DNA of 30,220 bases. Source: Pelargonium cotyledonis (Eukaryota > Streptophyta > Magnoliopsida > Geraniales > Geraniaceae). Shown in pieces: positions 12,796 through 23,514 of the stretch. The notes beneath the pieces are model-generated. The model searched no databases, was not told where the DNA came from, and saw only the letters and a list, made by a program, of their open reading frames with translations. The position numbers and the translations under genes were made by a program. Location of the stretch: assembly GCA_036897625.1 (NCBI GenBank), contig JAYMTA010000376.1, forward strand, positions 1 through 30,220, in the 5' to 3' direction. Every line of letters starts with the position of its first letter. Position 1 is the first letter of the stretch.

Positions 12796-13995
12796 GTATG
12801 TTATAACCTCATTTGAATTTTTGATTGCCACTAGGTATGCTACTAAAGTCTCCTTATATGCTAATTTCTTATAAGGTAACATGACAAACTATTTCAGTAT
12901 TGATCATCGATTTAGATTGTTCTATGTTTGTCTAGATCAATTTTCATTGGTACTTAAGGCCTTCAACACATAATTTATATACGATCTTTAGTTCTTATCA
13001 CAAAAATCTAATAATTTATTAATTCAAATCGAACGATAATAAAGACGATATAAAACTGGCGGCTTGAAGATCTACTCTATCACACAAGCGTGACAAAAAG
13101 ACTCAAAAATTTAATTAACTCGTGGGCCATTCGGTTTGCAGACCAAACCACAAACAAAAAATTGGCACTACTAAACTATGCCACATCCGGAAAACCATCT
13201 CGGGTGTGAGAGTAAGAATTTCTACAAAGATAAAGTAGAGAGAGAAATGTAATTTGTGTAACCTTTTCTCTTACTAGTGCATTTACACTTACAAATCAAG
13301 TTATTCGCGCGTCTCTGTGTAGTTGGTAAATGATGTGGGGTTTAGTTTGGGTGTTTGGAGTTTAATTTTAGCCTTTTAGGTGTGCCAACCATGAGTCGCT
13401 CCGGCGACCATCATCACCTCCTCCATCCCATCATCCATCGTGATGGTCGCCGACATGATAGTGAGAATCTCTACCTGAGTTCTAAATCTCTACAAGTCAT
13501 CTATGGAGATTTTGAGTATAAATTGTAAGGAATGAGACCCTTTCATGTTAAAAATTTACAAATATTGGTTGATGATGGTACCATGTGTTTGGTCAATGAT
13601 GGGGTCATGGTATAGATTCATAGGCTACCTTTTAGACATACCATTTCTAGAGCCATGTGAAGGTTCATGACCTTCACTTGCATGCCAACCTAAAATAGTG
13701 GAGGATGACTTGAGTCTTTAGCCATGTTTTACATTAGACATGACATCCTTGTACAAGTTGTACATATATAGTGCCATAAAACATGGCTTATCATCTTTTA
13801 GTTTCACCAAAAGCGTCACATGTGGTTCGAGAAGTCAGCCCTATAGAGGTTCTTAAATTAGAGATACCCATCATACATGTAATTTGAACACATGTATATA
13901 TATTGCATCTTCTAATCCTTATGCTACTATGTTCATGTGTTCTACGTTTTTCATCAATACTTGGTAAATTATTTACTTTTTCATTGTGAACATAG
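12796..13995. other. Gap between ABCB exon 8 and the K+ channel fragment, no gene seen
   Basis: It begins with a proper splice donor (GTATGT) after the ABCB exon, so the first part should be the start of the last ABCB intron. No exon encoding LSGGQ-Walker B-switch His follows, and no S1-S3 exon of the K+ channel is found before 13996. A short GC-richer patch at 13390-13460 contains a loose inverted repeat (GCGACCATCA / TGATGGTCGC). The left joint between unrelated sequences must fall somewhere in this interval. Confidence 0.6.
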
Positions 13996-16060
13996 GTATG
14001 TGAAAAGATTAAGGTTCCCCATGGACATAACTTCTAGTCTTCCGTTTCAGGTAATGTACAAAATATTTACCGGCAAAACAAACAGTAGTAATTCCTTTGT
14101 GTTCCTTAACTTGCTTCGGCTTTGGCAACTCCGGCGTGTTGCTGAGCTCTTCCGAAGGTACATATATACATATGACATGGATCGTTATTCAATACCATTG
14201 AAACATGGCAAAATCTAAAGACATTTTTATATATATCCACTAGACTGGAGAACGACACACGATTCAACTACTTTTGGACAAGAACCCTAAAGCTTGCATG
14301 TGTGAGTATTTTCTTAGACATTCTAGTCATGCAAGTAACATATAACATGTATCAAAACAGTCTATAACTCGATGCATGCATGTATGAAGGTGTCGCTCTT
14401 TGCCGTCCACGTAGCGGGTTGCACATATTACTGTCTGGCTATTCGAAACAATGATCCAATCAATACATGGATTGGAAGGTTGGTTCATGATTTCAAGCAC
14501 TGAAGCATATGGTTCGGTTACACCTATTCCATGTACTTTTCGATTGCGACGCTCACCGCAGTTGGGTACGGAGATATACATGTAGTAAATACAGGGGAGA
14601 GGATTTTTAACATGTTGCATATGCTTTTCAACCTTGGCCTCATTGCTTGCTTGATTGAACTCATGACCGTACTCATTGTCACCCATGCTGCCAGAAAATT
14701 TGCCAGGGTGATCCACTAAAAATCACTTATAAATTTATATCAATATTTCATTTACCAAAAATCACAACCATTTGTTTATGTTGCTCCTATCGACCACCAG
14801 TACTTTTATTCTACTCATATTTCTTTGATCCCAAAATGAGTTACTTTTGTTTTACGATATTTATAATGAAGCATCACTTGGAAAACTCATATATAATCAA
14901 ATAACCATCTCCAACATCAATAAATGAGAAACATCTATCGGAGGTTGCAAGCCTATCCAACTCTCCGTGCATGATAGAGAACTAGATGATCTAGCTAGAG
15001 CATGTGCCACCATATTTGCAGACCGACTAATGACAAAGACAAAATGTCACGAACAATCATACCCAATTTTGTTGTGGAACAAAATTGACTTGGTTGATTC
15101 GTAAAAAAATCTTAATTTTACTTTTGGCTTGTGAAATATTTTCTCTTAGGCCCGTAAATAGGAAATATATAAACATGAAAAAAAACAATAAATTAAATGA
15201 AGCACACAAATATATTAACGTGGTTCGAAAATGCCTATTAGATTCTTTAATGCATCGAATACAAGAAACTCCAACCCCAGAAATTGATATGTCTTGCTCT
15301 TTCAAAATTTCCACACAAACTGATATTTGACTACTTGTCACTTTTTTTCCTGGCTCTCACTAGCTAGCATAGTTTTATCAATCACATAATGTATTAACGA
15401 TTTGGTAAAATCGTCAAGCGTATGACTGTTCGGGTCCTCGGAATGTTTGTTTGCACTGAAAGTTATGATACTAATTAACCTCCTATATTTCATGCACATT
15501 TATGTCCCTTTTTGACCGGGTCAAATGTGAGCACACTAAAAGTATGTGTTGTAGAATCTTCTTGTCCACGTAAGTGTTCAAGCACTAAAAGTTATGATAC
15601 TAATTAACCACCTATATTTCATGCACATTTATGTCTCTTTTTGACCGGGGTCAAATGTGAGCACACTAGAAGTATGTGTTGTAGAATCTTCTTGTACACG
15701 TAAGTGTTCAAGTTCTTTGTCAATTTTATTTTAAGTGTCAAATGTCCAGCGTTGAGTGCTAATGTTCCTTTAATCTCTCATCTATTTTTATTTGGATTAT
15801 GACAAACTTTCACGTAGAGGAGTGCCATCAATAAGATACTTGAATTTTCAAGTAAGAATAAGCTTCCAGAAGGCTTGAAAGAACAAATGCTAGCCAACAA
15901 GCAGCTCAAGTTCAAGAAAGCAACAGAACTAGCAGAGGAACAAATTCTTGAGGACTTGCCCAAAGCATTAAGATCCAGTCTCGCTCAACATCTATTCTCT
16001 GAAATTGTTGCTAGCACCTACCTATTTAGAGGAGTCTCTAATGACCTTGTTGCACACTTG
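13996..16060 (+). pseudogene. KAT3: KAT3/KC1-like Shaker K+ channel fragment with an in-frame stop
   Basis: Four exons of a plant voltage-gated K+ channel are recognisable: 13996-14157, 14244-14301, 14390-14707 and 15818-16060, all GT-AG with matching phases, about 260 codons. In order they encode the S3-S4 region (VKRLRFPMDITSSLPFQVM; S4-like LNLLRLWQLRRVAELFRR), S5 (LENDTRFNYFWTRTLKL, FAVHVAGCTYY), the pore with selectivity filter TLTAVGYGD, S6, and the C-linker (AINKILEFSSKNKLPEGLKEQ up to FRGVSNDLVAHLV). The C-linker wording fits KAT3/AtKC1, the silent regulatory subunit, better than KAT1 or AKT. The codon after DFKH is TGA at 14501-14503, where relatives have Arg (likely CGA to TGA); translation would end before the pore. 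S1-S3, the cyclic-nucleotide-binding domain and the C-terminus are absent from the window. The 1.1-kb intron before the last exon contains a 129-bp tandem duplication. It is a dead relic whose exons still splice correctly on paper. Confidence 0.87.
15454..15711. repeat. Tandem duplication, two ~129-bp copies
   Basis: Copies at 15454-15582 and 15583-15711 are nearly identical. Both carry AGTTATGATACTAATTAACC (one with an A for a C near the end), TTTTTGACCGGG, AGTATGTGTTGTAGAATCTT and CACGTAAGTGTTCAAG. They differ at only a few bases, so the duplication is recent. They lie within the last visible intron of the K+ channel relic. Confidence 0.85.
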
Positions 16061-16182
16061 GTAAGTAAAATATTTTACCATCTTTTATTTATTTTCAATG
16101 ATTTTGTCATTGCAATAGTACAATATTTAGGGAAGTACCAATGGAAATAGAAATAAATTTTTTAATTTCATTTAAGAATTTA

Positions 16183-17315
16183 GAGAAAATTACACATATC
16201 CACACTGTACTTTACACCTTTTACACATATCTACCCTAAACTATAGTTTGTTACTTTTCGCTACCATGCACTATATCTGATAACTATCCATCCAATTTTT
16301 CCGATAAAGTTAACGAAATATTTCAAAATATCAATTATGTGCCCAACACATGACCAATAATTTTTTGAAATTTCAAAATTGCCCTAGACTATATTACCCT
16401 TCTTCTTCATCAAGAACATGTTCATCATGCTTCGCCGGAAAATTCATAGTTTCGCCGGAAAATTCAAAACTTTCCGACACCATTTTTCGGTGACATTTTT
16501 TCTTTTTGTACATTTTGTTTGTACAAAATTACATCAATCTTTACAAATGATAAAAAAAAAAAGATTAACCCCAAACCCCCAAGCTCAAACCCCAAACAAG
16601 AAGTATACCAAAAATCAAAATTTTTTTTTTTTTACAGATATGCCTTCTTGAGGCCAAAACCGTCGGAATCTGGTCCTTCTTATTTCGGCGATGGGACTGG
16701 GCTTGAACCCCGCCGGACATAGACACACGGTGGGCTTCAACCCCGCCGGATATAGACACAGGGACATAGCTCCGACAAATCCATCTCTCCACGCAGCTTC
16801 ATTCACGCCCTAGCTCGCGCAGATGCTGCTCCTCAACCTGCGCATTCCTCTCTCCACCGTGCGGACATTGCAGGTACCACTGGCGGCCACAGCCGAGCAA
16901 ACCCCTGATACCAAATATGAGCGGTGGCCATGGGTGTGCACACCCCTTGCTGGATTTGAATGAAAAAGAAGGAAGGAGGCCAAAGGATCTCGCCGAAGCC
17001 GACGACGGAGATTCATCGATGTCGGCTGCTTCTCAACTTCGTCTTCACGACGCTTGGCGGCTTCGTCTTCGTGGCGCTTGGCTACTTCATCTTCGCGGCG
17101 CGACGCTTAGTGGCGAGCGGAGAAGACTTGGTTGCTGATTTATTTTTTAAGTTGGAGGGTAGTTTTGTCTTTTTGACCCCTCAAACAAAAATTGGATGGA
17201 GTAGCGGACATATAGTTATCTGATATAGTACAGGGTAGCCAAAAGTAACAAACTAAAGTTTAGGGTAGGTATGTGTAAAAGATGTAAAGTACAGTGTGGG
17301 TATGTGTAATTTTCC
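16183..17315. mobile_element. Non-autonomous Mutator-like element, ~1.13 kb, with GC-rich interior (Pack-MULE-like)
   Basis: The ends are inverted copies of about 130 bases starting G(A)GAAAATTACACATA and containing CCACACTGTACTTTAC and TAGTTTGTTACTTTT; the right arm has an extra ~14 bases. A 10-bp direct repeat, TAAGAATTTA, flanks it at 16173-16182 and 17316-17325. This pattern fits a Mutator-like element. The interior is AT-rich to about 16640, then strikingly GC-rich to about 17140, unlike its surroundings. It carries two 33-bp tandem units (16698-16730 and 16731-16763) and a second internally repetitive stretch at about 17045-17105. No transposase is encoded. The GC-rich part looks like captured host sequence, but I do not recognise its source. 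It sits between the K+ channel relic and the last visible WDR55 exon. Confidence 0.85.
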
Positions 17316-17456
17316 TAAGAATTTAATCTAAAATTTAAACATAAATACATATATTTAGAGAGAGATTAGAAATCTCTCTGTCATGGTAAGATACAGTTTC
17401 CCTCTGAAACAAACTTTTAAATTCTCTTACAGACTTGCATGTTTCAGATAGCATAC

Positions 17457-20067
17457 CTGCAATCCTTGAAGCATCCCCATGTATACAACAATAGAGTTCC
17501 ACTTTGCGATCCACATATAACTTTTCGACCATTCTAACCATAGTAAATCATTATTTGAGAAGATCAGAAAACAGAAGATAAATGAGTTGACTTGAAGACT
17601 ATATACATAATTTTTCTCACTGAAATAAGTGATTTTCATATTTAAGGCAAATAGATTATAACTACAGGCAAGACAACATTTTCTCCCTCTGCCCCAAAAA
17701 GATTGTCTTACTTCATATTCTCTTATAGCAAATTGTCATTAGTTTGCAACATATGTTAAAAGAATTTACAATTCAAACAATTTCCATTAAAATAACTCAT
17801 TATAGTTAGTTATAACTACTAACAGTTAGCTACTGTGAGTCTGTGATACGATGGGGATTTAATCACTACCAGAATTATTCTTAATCTTTGTGAAAGTCAA
17901 ACATGACAGAAGGATGATTTCTTTTGACAGAGGGGACGAGATAAGAGAGATAAATATATCAAAACTACACAGATGAGAAGGCTTTAAATATCACCTGCCT
18001 TCGATTTCACATAGCCAAGGAAACATATATAACTAGTAAAAGATATGTCACATGTTCTACATGTCTTAACCAGGACAAGCATGCAGTTCAAAGCAGTCAG
18101 AGAATGTAGAAGCATCCAGAACGTAAAAAATAAAGTAAATGCTACCTTCATGATAACAACAGATAGCAACTCCTCTTCAGAAAACTCAGATTGACTATGC
18201 ACCTATTATTGGCAAATTAATCAAATGTAACATCTGCTTGGTAATCATCATCTTTACTATGTCAAGAATTTAAATTACAAAAATAATTAGTGGTAGTAAA
18301 ATAATAAAAGCTTACTTTATTTCTTCGAAGATTGCAGACAGATAAAGTCCCATCACCACTTAACAATGCAAAAAAGTAATCATATTAAAATAATGATAAT
18401 AACACAGAACAAATAATCTAATATGGACCAACGTGTTACCAACTAGGCTACTAAAGAGGATAATAATATGCATGTATGTGAGGTTGTTAGAATAGGGACT
18501 TCAACGCTTGAACTATATGGATACATACAAGCAAAAACAGTGAAAATCATTTTGTACAAAAGTGAAGACATCCTCAAACATGGTTAGAACCTGAAGAGTT
18601 TAATGTCTTTTGATTTATAATTGTTGGACTAAATGATATATATCATAAAGAAAAAAGAAAAAAGAAAAAGAAAACTTCCTTCGATCTAAAAAGCCATTAA
18701 AATTTGAACATGTTATCTTAATAGTAATCTACACATTTCCGCAGGGAAAGTAGATTGGTGAGTACCTTGTTGCCAACAATTTCATGGAATTGGATTCTAA
18801 AGTCAAATCTGAGACATAGTCTGTGTGAGTATCAAAAGAATTGCAACAGGCACGTTGTCTCGTATCCCACACCTGCAATAAATTCCAACTTAAAGGAAAA
18901 ACTAATGTAACCATAATAAGAACTATGTAATGTTTAATACTTCTGCAGTTTACTTAAAGCCAAACAATGATCACAAAGCTGAAATGTGAATTAAGCAAAG
19001 AGCAGAAAAGCAATTAGTGCAAAAAACAAAAGCATGTGTATGACAACATGTGCAGTCTTATGTATTGCCGGTAAGCACATTGCATCAGAGGCATATAACC
19101 AATGTTTGACACCCAACAGCAACTTACAAAAGGAGAGAGAGAGAGAGAGAGACAGAGAGACAGACAGGGAGAGAGGTAGCCAATGGCAAAATATACAAGC
19201 ATGTCACACCCAAGCTTAATATTTAAGCATTAGTTGAAGTTCGTGCTGGAATACCAAACTGTTGCTAAGCAAGACTCACAGACTGCATCGTCATAGGAAA
19301 TTAGTATGAATAAGTCAGAAAAAAGCTACCTTGACATGCCCATCGTCATCTCCTGAAGCAATTGTTGACTCAGTTAAGTTGATCAGCCTAAAAATAGGGG
19401 CACTGCACAGCAACATTACAATGTCATACATTAAATATCAAACAAAACATTCAAATTCCACCATCATTACATACCAAATTACAATAACAACGTAGAAAAC
19501 CACTTACGAGTGGGCATTTTCAAGCCGGGCTATCTGAGCTCCAGTTTCCACATCCGAAGCCAGAATTGAGCAATCTTTAGAACCCGTCAGAATTGCTATA
19601 GCAGCAAAGAAAAACCCATTCCCGTCAAAATACTCATGAAAAGGGCATAGGGAAAAAAAACTTTCATAAGCATAAACAAAGTGCAAGTGCCAACAATGAT
19701 GGCCAACCTCGTCCATCGGTAGAAAACCTAAGGGCTCTGCAAGATTCACTGTGCCCAATAATTTGCAACATCCTAGCAAAAAAAACAACTGAAAATGTTC
19801 AGCACGACACACAAGAAAAAACAAACTAACAAAATTGTTTGAGTATAGTACTTTTGCGGCTCGACATCGGCGCTGTAGCGGTATCTGTGAGAAACGAGAT
19901 CGAAAAATCAGTTAAATGAATGAAATTTTGAGTTGATTCGATTGTTTAAAAAAAAAAGTGAGAGTAGCTTACATGTGAAAATCTCCATTGATGAGTCCAG
20001 CACCAACGAGCTCATTGGAGGGATGGAAATCGACATCGAATGGAAGTTCACCTAAATTAACCTCCAT
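17457..20067 (-). CDS. WDR55: WD repeat-containing protein 55 (WDR55), lacking its 3' exons
   Basis: WDR55 is a nuclear/nucleolar WD40 beta-propeller protein. In plants it has been linked to DDB1-CUL4 ubiquitin ligase and to gametophyte and embryo development. Exons on the minus strand, in order: 20067-19973, 19884-19852, 19772-19708, 19595-19508, 19402-19330, 18872-18766, 18358-18316, 18202-18146, 17533-17457. All are GT-AG with consistent phases and encode about 212 residues. Landmarks: MEVNLGELPFDVDFHPS at the start, GHSESCRALRFSTDGR, TGSKDCSILASDVETGAQ, STIASGDDDGHVK|VWDTRQR, SGDGTLSVCNLR, QSEFSEEELLSVVIMK, and NGRKVICGSQSGTLLLYTWG. Arabidopsis WDR55 is about 350 residues, so roughly the last 40% (later blades and acidic/basic tail) is missing. 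No continuation is found between the donor at 17456 and the MULE edge at 17315, nor beyond the MULE. No stop or frameshift is seen in what remains. Either the gene is broken here or the assembly is. Confidence 0.9.
19132..19175. repeat. (GA)n microsatellite in a WDR55 intron
   Basis: An imperfect purine run, mostly GA dinucleotides with some GACA, lies in the intron between WDR55 exons 5 and 6. It is a simple repeat. Another purine-rich run (AAAGAAAAAAG type) is at about 18648-18676 in the following intron. Confidence 0.85.
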
Positions 20068-20187
20068 TTGTTAGTTGCAGACACGACGAAGACGAGCTGG
20101 TGCTGGGTGGCCAAAACCCTTGTACAGACTTGACCGTTCTCTGAAGATCGGATAGAGAGGTTTAAGGAACTAGGGCAATTCACAAAC

Positions 20188-20199
20188 TGGGCTGGCCCA
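20188..20199 (-). promoter_or_regulatory. Paired site II elements upstream of WDR55
   Basis: Adjacent TGGGCT (+ strand) and TGGGCC (read on the minus strand) lie about 120 bases before the WDR55 start codon. Site II (TGGGCC/T) elements, bound by TCP factors, are common in promoters of plant growth and ribosome-biogenesis genes, which suits WDR55. The match is a short consensus, so this is only suggestive. Confidence 0.4.
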
Positions 20200-20385
20200 A
20201 CCCGTTAGGCGTCGGGTCGGGTCGATCACATCCATAAATAACCAATATAATCCAACAACAACAACAACAAAAAAAACATAATCATTGAGTGAATGAATGG
20301 CTATAGCCTAAACACAGAAGAAAGCATCAGCAATAGTAATGACAATAATTGAGTTTTGTATGACTGGATTGTCTCGTTGTATCAC

Positions 20386-21978
20386 TTTTTTTTTTTTAAA
20401 GAAAACAATACGAATAGGGAAGTTACAAGCGAACTACTAGTAACCTCACAGACCAGATGTAGATCTAGAGACTCGACACTTGCCGACCCACTACATGAAG
20501 AAACCCTCTCCCAATCCGCCCAAACCACCTAACGGACTCGAACCTGCTGACATGGCCAAGCCACCCAGCCGCACCAGTTGTTATCATTCTCCGGGTCGGA
20601 CCTTCTCCATAAGGTCCGACTCCCAAAATCCCTGCACCTTCCCACCGCCATCCTCCAATGTTCTACGCCGCTTGTCATCCACGATAGTAGTGCCATCCTT
20701 TTCCTCCAAAGTTAGGACATGCTTCTCAGTAAGTGATTTACCAATATCCATCGGAGTAGCCATCTCAATCGGCTCCTCCATATTCCGAAGCCACCGAGCA
20801 CCCACTTAGTAGTTGCTCCTTTTCCCGGCCGCCCTCAACCAGACGCCATACGCTCTCTCAGGCCCTGCATCATGGTTCTTTATACGTTCCTTGCAGACTT
20901 TATCATTGTGTCTCATCACTCCACAATAAAAAGCAAAAATGTGGGAGTCGGTTGTACTTGAATAAGATTCATGACCACGAGCTGCCAACTGCCTTCACAC
21001 ACCATCGGCGTTTTATAGGAAGTCGCACATCAACCACCACTTTAATCCTCAAATACGAAGATTTGTTCTGAGTGAAGTTATTCGGATCCACTTCCACATA
21101 TGTGTCAATATAATCCCTTATACTCTTCATACCCTCTCTGTCCGAAACCTCTGCGACAAGTCATGGAGTTGCACCCATAAGCGTAGGTCAGGGAGATCAC
21201 CCCAAGCCGGTATATCGCTCGTCTTCATCAGCTTGCATATGAGAACATTATGGTTAAACGTCCACGGAACCCTCATCCACCACTATCATCGCATTTGCTT
21301 CATGGTAGAATTCGAAAATGAATCGATGTTCCAGATGAGCGATTCTATCATCCACCACTTCCATCATGCTCATACGAATGGCCGGTTTCCATACTGATTC
21401 CATTTGATGTCTCATGGCATCAAAATTCACCACCGCTTGCATCAAGAATCTGTTGACGATTCTCTATTTCCGGATTCCCTCAGCCCTTCCATCTCCGCCG
21501 CCACTTCCACTTCCACCCCGCCTTCCTCTTCCCTAGCTATTGCTAGCAGCTGCAGTTCTTTCTCCAGTTTATTGGCCATTTTCGTATGAAACAGCCTTGT
21601 TCCAGGCGCTCTACTCATATCTGTGTCTTTCCTAGCCCTCTGTCACCGCACTCGTCACTCACCACACCAGATGCGTCGCCGCTCTACCTGCTATAAAGCA
21701 CCCAAAACCCTAAAATCCTAAAGAGCATACAGTTTGCATTGCTAGCAGCTGCAGTTCCTTCTCCAGTTCATTGGCCATTTCCATTTGAAACAGTCTTGCT
21801 CCAACCGCTCTACTCAGATCTGTGTCTCTCCTAGCCCTCTGTCGCCACACATCGTTACTCACCACACCAAATGCGTCGTCGTTCTACCTGCTATAAAGCA
21901 CCCAAAATCCTAAAATCCTATAGAGCATATAGTCCGCATTTTAGTACATCCAGGTAGAAGATTGAAATCTATTTGATC
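20386..21978 (-). mobile_element. LINE-derived insertion with ORF1 remnants, poly(A) tail and target duplications
   Basis: Read on the minus strand, the element runs from about 21978 to a run of A's at 20397-20386. It is bordered by a 14-bp direct repeat with one mismatch (CGTTGAATCACTTT at 21979-21992, CGTTGTATCACTTT at 20375-20388), the mark of target-primed reverse transcription. ORF1 remnants follow in broken frames: a start at 21579 (MANKLEKELQLLAIAREEE) ending in a stop at about 21437; a DUF4283-like part at 21445-21254 (VDDRIAHLEHRFIFEF); and a degraded zinc knuckle at 20988-20806 (FAFYCGVMRHNDKVC, first Cys lost) followed by PERAYGVWLRA. These are typical of plant L1 ORF1. No endonuclease or reverse transcriptase region is present, so it is internally deleted or a non-autonomous derivative. 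It lies about 320 bases upstream of the WDR55 start codon. Confidence 0.8.
21538..21938 (-). repeat. Tandemly duplicated 5' region of the LINE-like element, ~200-bp monomers
   Basis: Two adjacent copies of about 200 bases (about 21538-21737 and 21738-21938) share TTGCTAGCAGCTGCAGTT, CTCTACCTGCTATAAAGCAC and other long blocks with roughly 90% similarity. On the element's own strand each copy ends with an ATGGCCAAT start context followed by AACTGGAGAA, so the 5' UTR plus the first ORF1 codons are duplicated. This resembles the promoter monomers of some animal L1 elements, although one duplication could also be accidental. Confidence 0.8.
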
Positions 21979-23182
21979 CGTTGAATCACTTTAGTGTATA
22001 AACTAACTACATTTTTTAATATACACTCAATTTACAGGCACACGTTGACCCTTTGTATTGGCCCTACCCGTCATCATGACAGACCCAACTCAGTCCATCC
22101 TGAAATCTATTTCAGTCTAAATAATTTCATTCTTACACGTTCATTTCCAGGTTGGCCCGTGAGTATCAGCGGGTTCGAGAGGTTCACTAGATTGTCGTTG
22201 TAACTATCGTTGCATTATTTCGATGAAAAAACACTTTTGGAAGCAGTGTCACTAACATGTCATTAAACATTTATTTTCTTTCCAAAATAACTCATTCTTG
22301 TCAACATTACCATTTTTAGGTATTGAGATAGACCATTAATATAGGTTGTTATAGTGGATGACAATGCAACAATTCTTTAACAAAAAAAGAGATGCAAGCA
22401 CGACGAAGCTCCTTGCACAATGAAACTTTCTTTTTTGTTCAAACGTTAGAGATACAAAATAAAATTAACACCTAGGAGGTCTTGGACAGATGACGTGCGC
22501 ATTGCGCGGAGAACCTCCCGAAGTCATTGTCCTCGTAGGGACGTAGGAATAAGCCCTCTGCTCGTTTTTGACAATGGACCCGTTGACTCATCTCATTGAT
22601 TGTGGGTCAACAAAACGACGCGATCACGTGTTTGTGTATAACTCTTGTAGATGTAGTTGCCTTTCACACTTAGATTTCTTTTAATGAACTTTCACTTGAG
22701 AGTTTGGATATTGAGCTGCCAAAGTTCTGGCCATTTAGGCAAAATATGACTTCTATCAAACCATTTTTTGTCGCAAGTATCGACCTCCAAGGGTTCCATT
22801 ATTTACGAAGTTTATTGTATCATTACGTGTAATGAACATGAATGAATTGTGTTGGAAACTTGAATGACAAATTCGAATGAATTGCACTATATCATTGTAC
22901 TTGAGAACTACAATGTTTGAGAAATCATTTGAAATGCAAATACAATGTGAAAACCCACACGAGTCTTTTTAAGTTTTAGTGGAAAAAATTGAAAATCTAG
23001 AAATTCAATAGTTGAAAGTTACTTTAAAATTTTACCTAGGGCGTACTAATCATGGAAGAAAAAGCATCGTTTTAACCACTAAGCTCGTGAGTCAACTGGT
23101 AATGGGTTGTTCTAGTTTAATCTGAACTGTCGAGTTCGTATACCAGAATACATTGGTAGGAAGAACTTTGTCGCTATTGTGA
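21979..23182. other. Intergenic DNA, no gene seen
   Basis: The interval is AT-rich with scattered stops in all frames. A GC-richer stretch at about 22470-22580 has no recognisable coding content. No inverted or tandem repeat stands out. Confidence 0.4.
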
Positions 23183-23514
23183 TTTTTTTTTGGTACACAA
23201 GAGAAGAAAAGCAATTACATGCGGCTTAAAGCTTCATCCTTCCTGCACGCCACCAGCCTCGGCCAAGCCATCCCAATCTTGTCTTCTCTCACAGCCACCA
23301 CCATATCATGAGGAGCCAAATCACAAATAGTGAGCCCAGAATTGCATTTACAGCACAAATCAGCCAAACCATCCGCCACTCTATTCCCCTCTTGATACAT
23401 ATGGCACACTTCAACTACCCAATCCCGGTTTAAGAGCTCCTTGATATCACCCATAACATCTGCGAACAGGTTGTCAACCTGAGCTCCTTTCACAAACCGT
23501 ATTTTTTGAATCAA
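23183..23514 (-). mobile_element. 5'-truncated LINE, RNase H end with poly(A)
   Basis: Minus strand. A 99-codon frame (23514-23215) reads like the C-terminal RNase H-like domain (RVT_3 type) attached to plant non-LTR reverse transcriptases: IKELLNRDWVVEVCHMYQEG, then NRVADGLADLCC with the conserved Asp, and a tail with DLAPHDMV and WPRLVACRKDEA. It is followed by about 20 bases of 3' UTR and an A-run (T's at 23183-23191). The left limit on the element's 5' side is uncertain, and no target duplication is visible. It is a dead 3' fragment. Confidence 0.75.

Noticed and set aside
16917-17223. Overlapping frames in the GC-rich interior of the second Mutator-like element
   Set aside because: Two frames overlap and reflect an internal repeat; neither shows a known domain, so they are described with the element rather than as genes.
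19034-19219. Frame with a long Arg-Glu run (RERERDRE)
   Set aside because: It is the translation of the (GA)n microsatellite inside a WDR55 intron.
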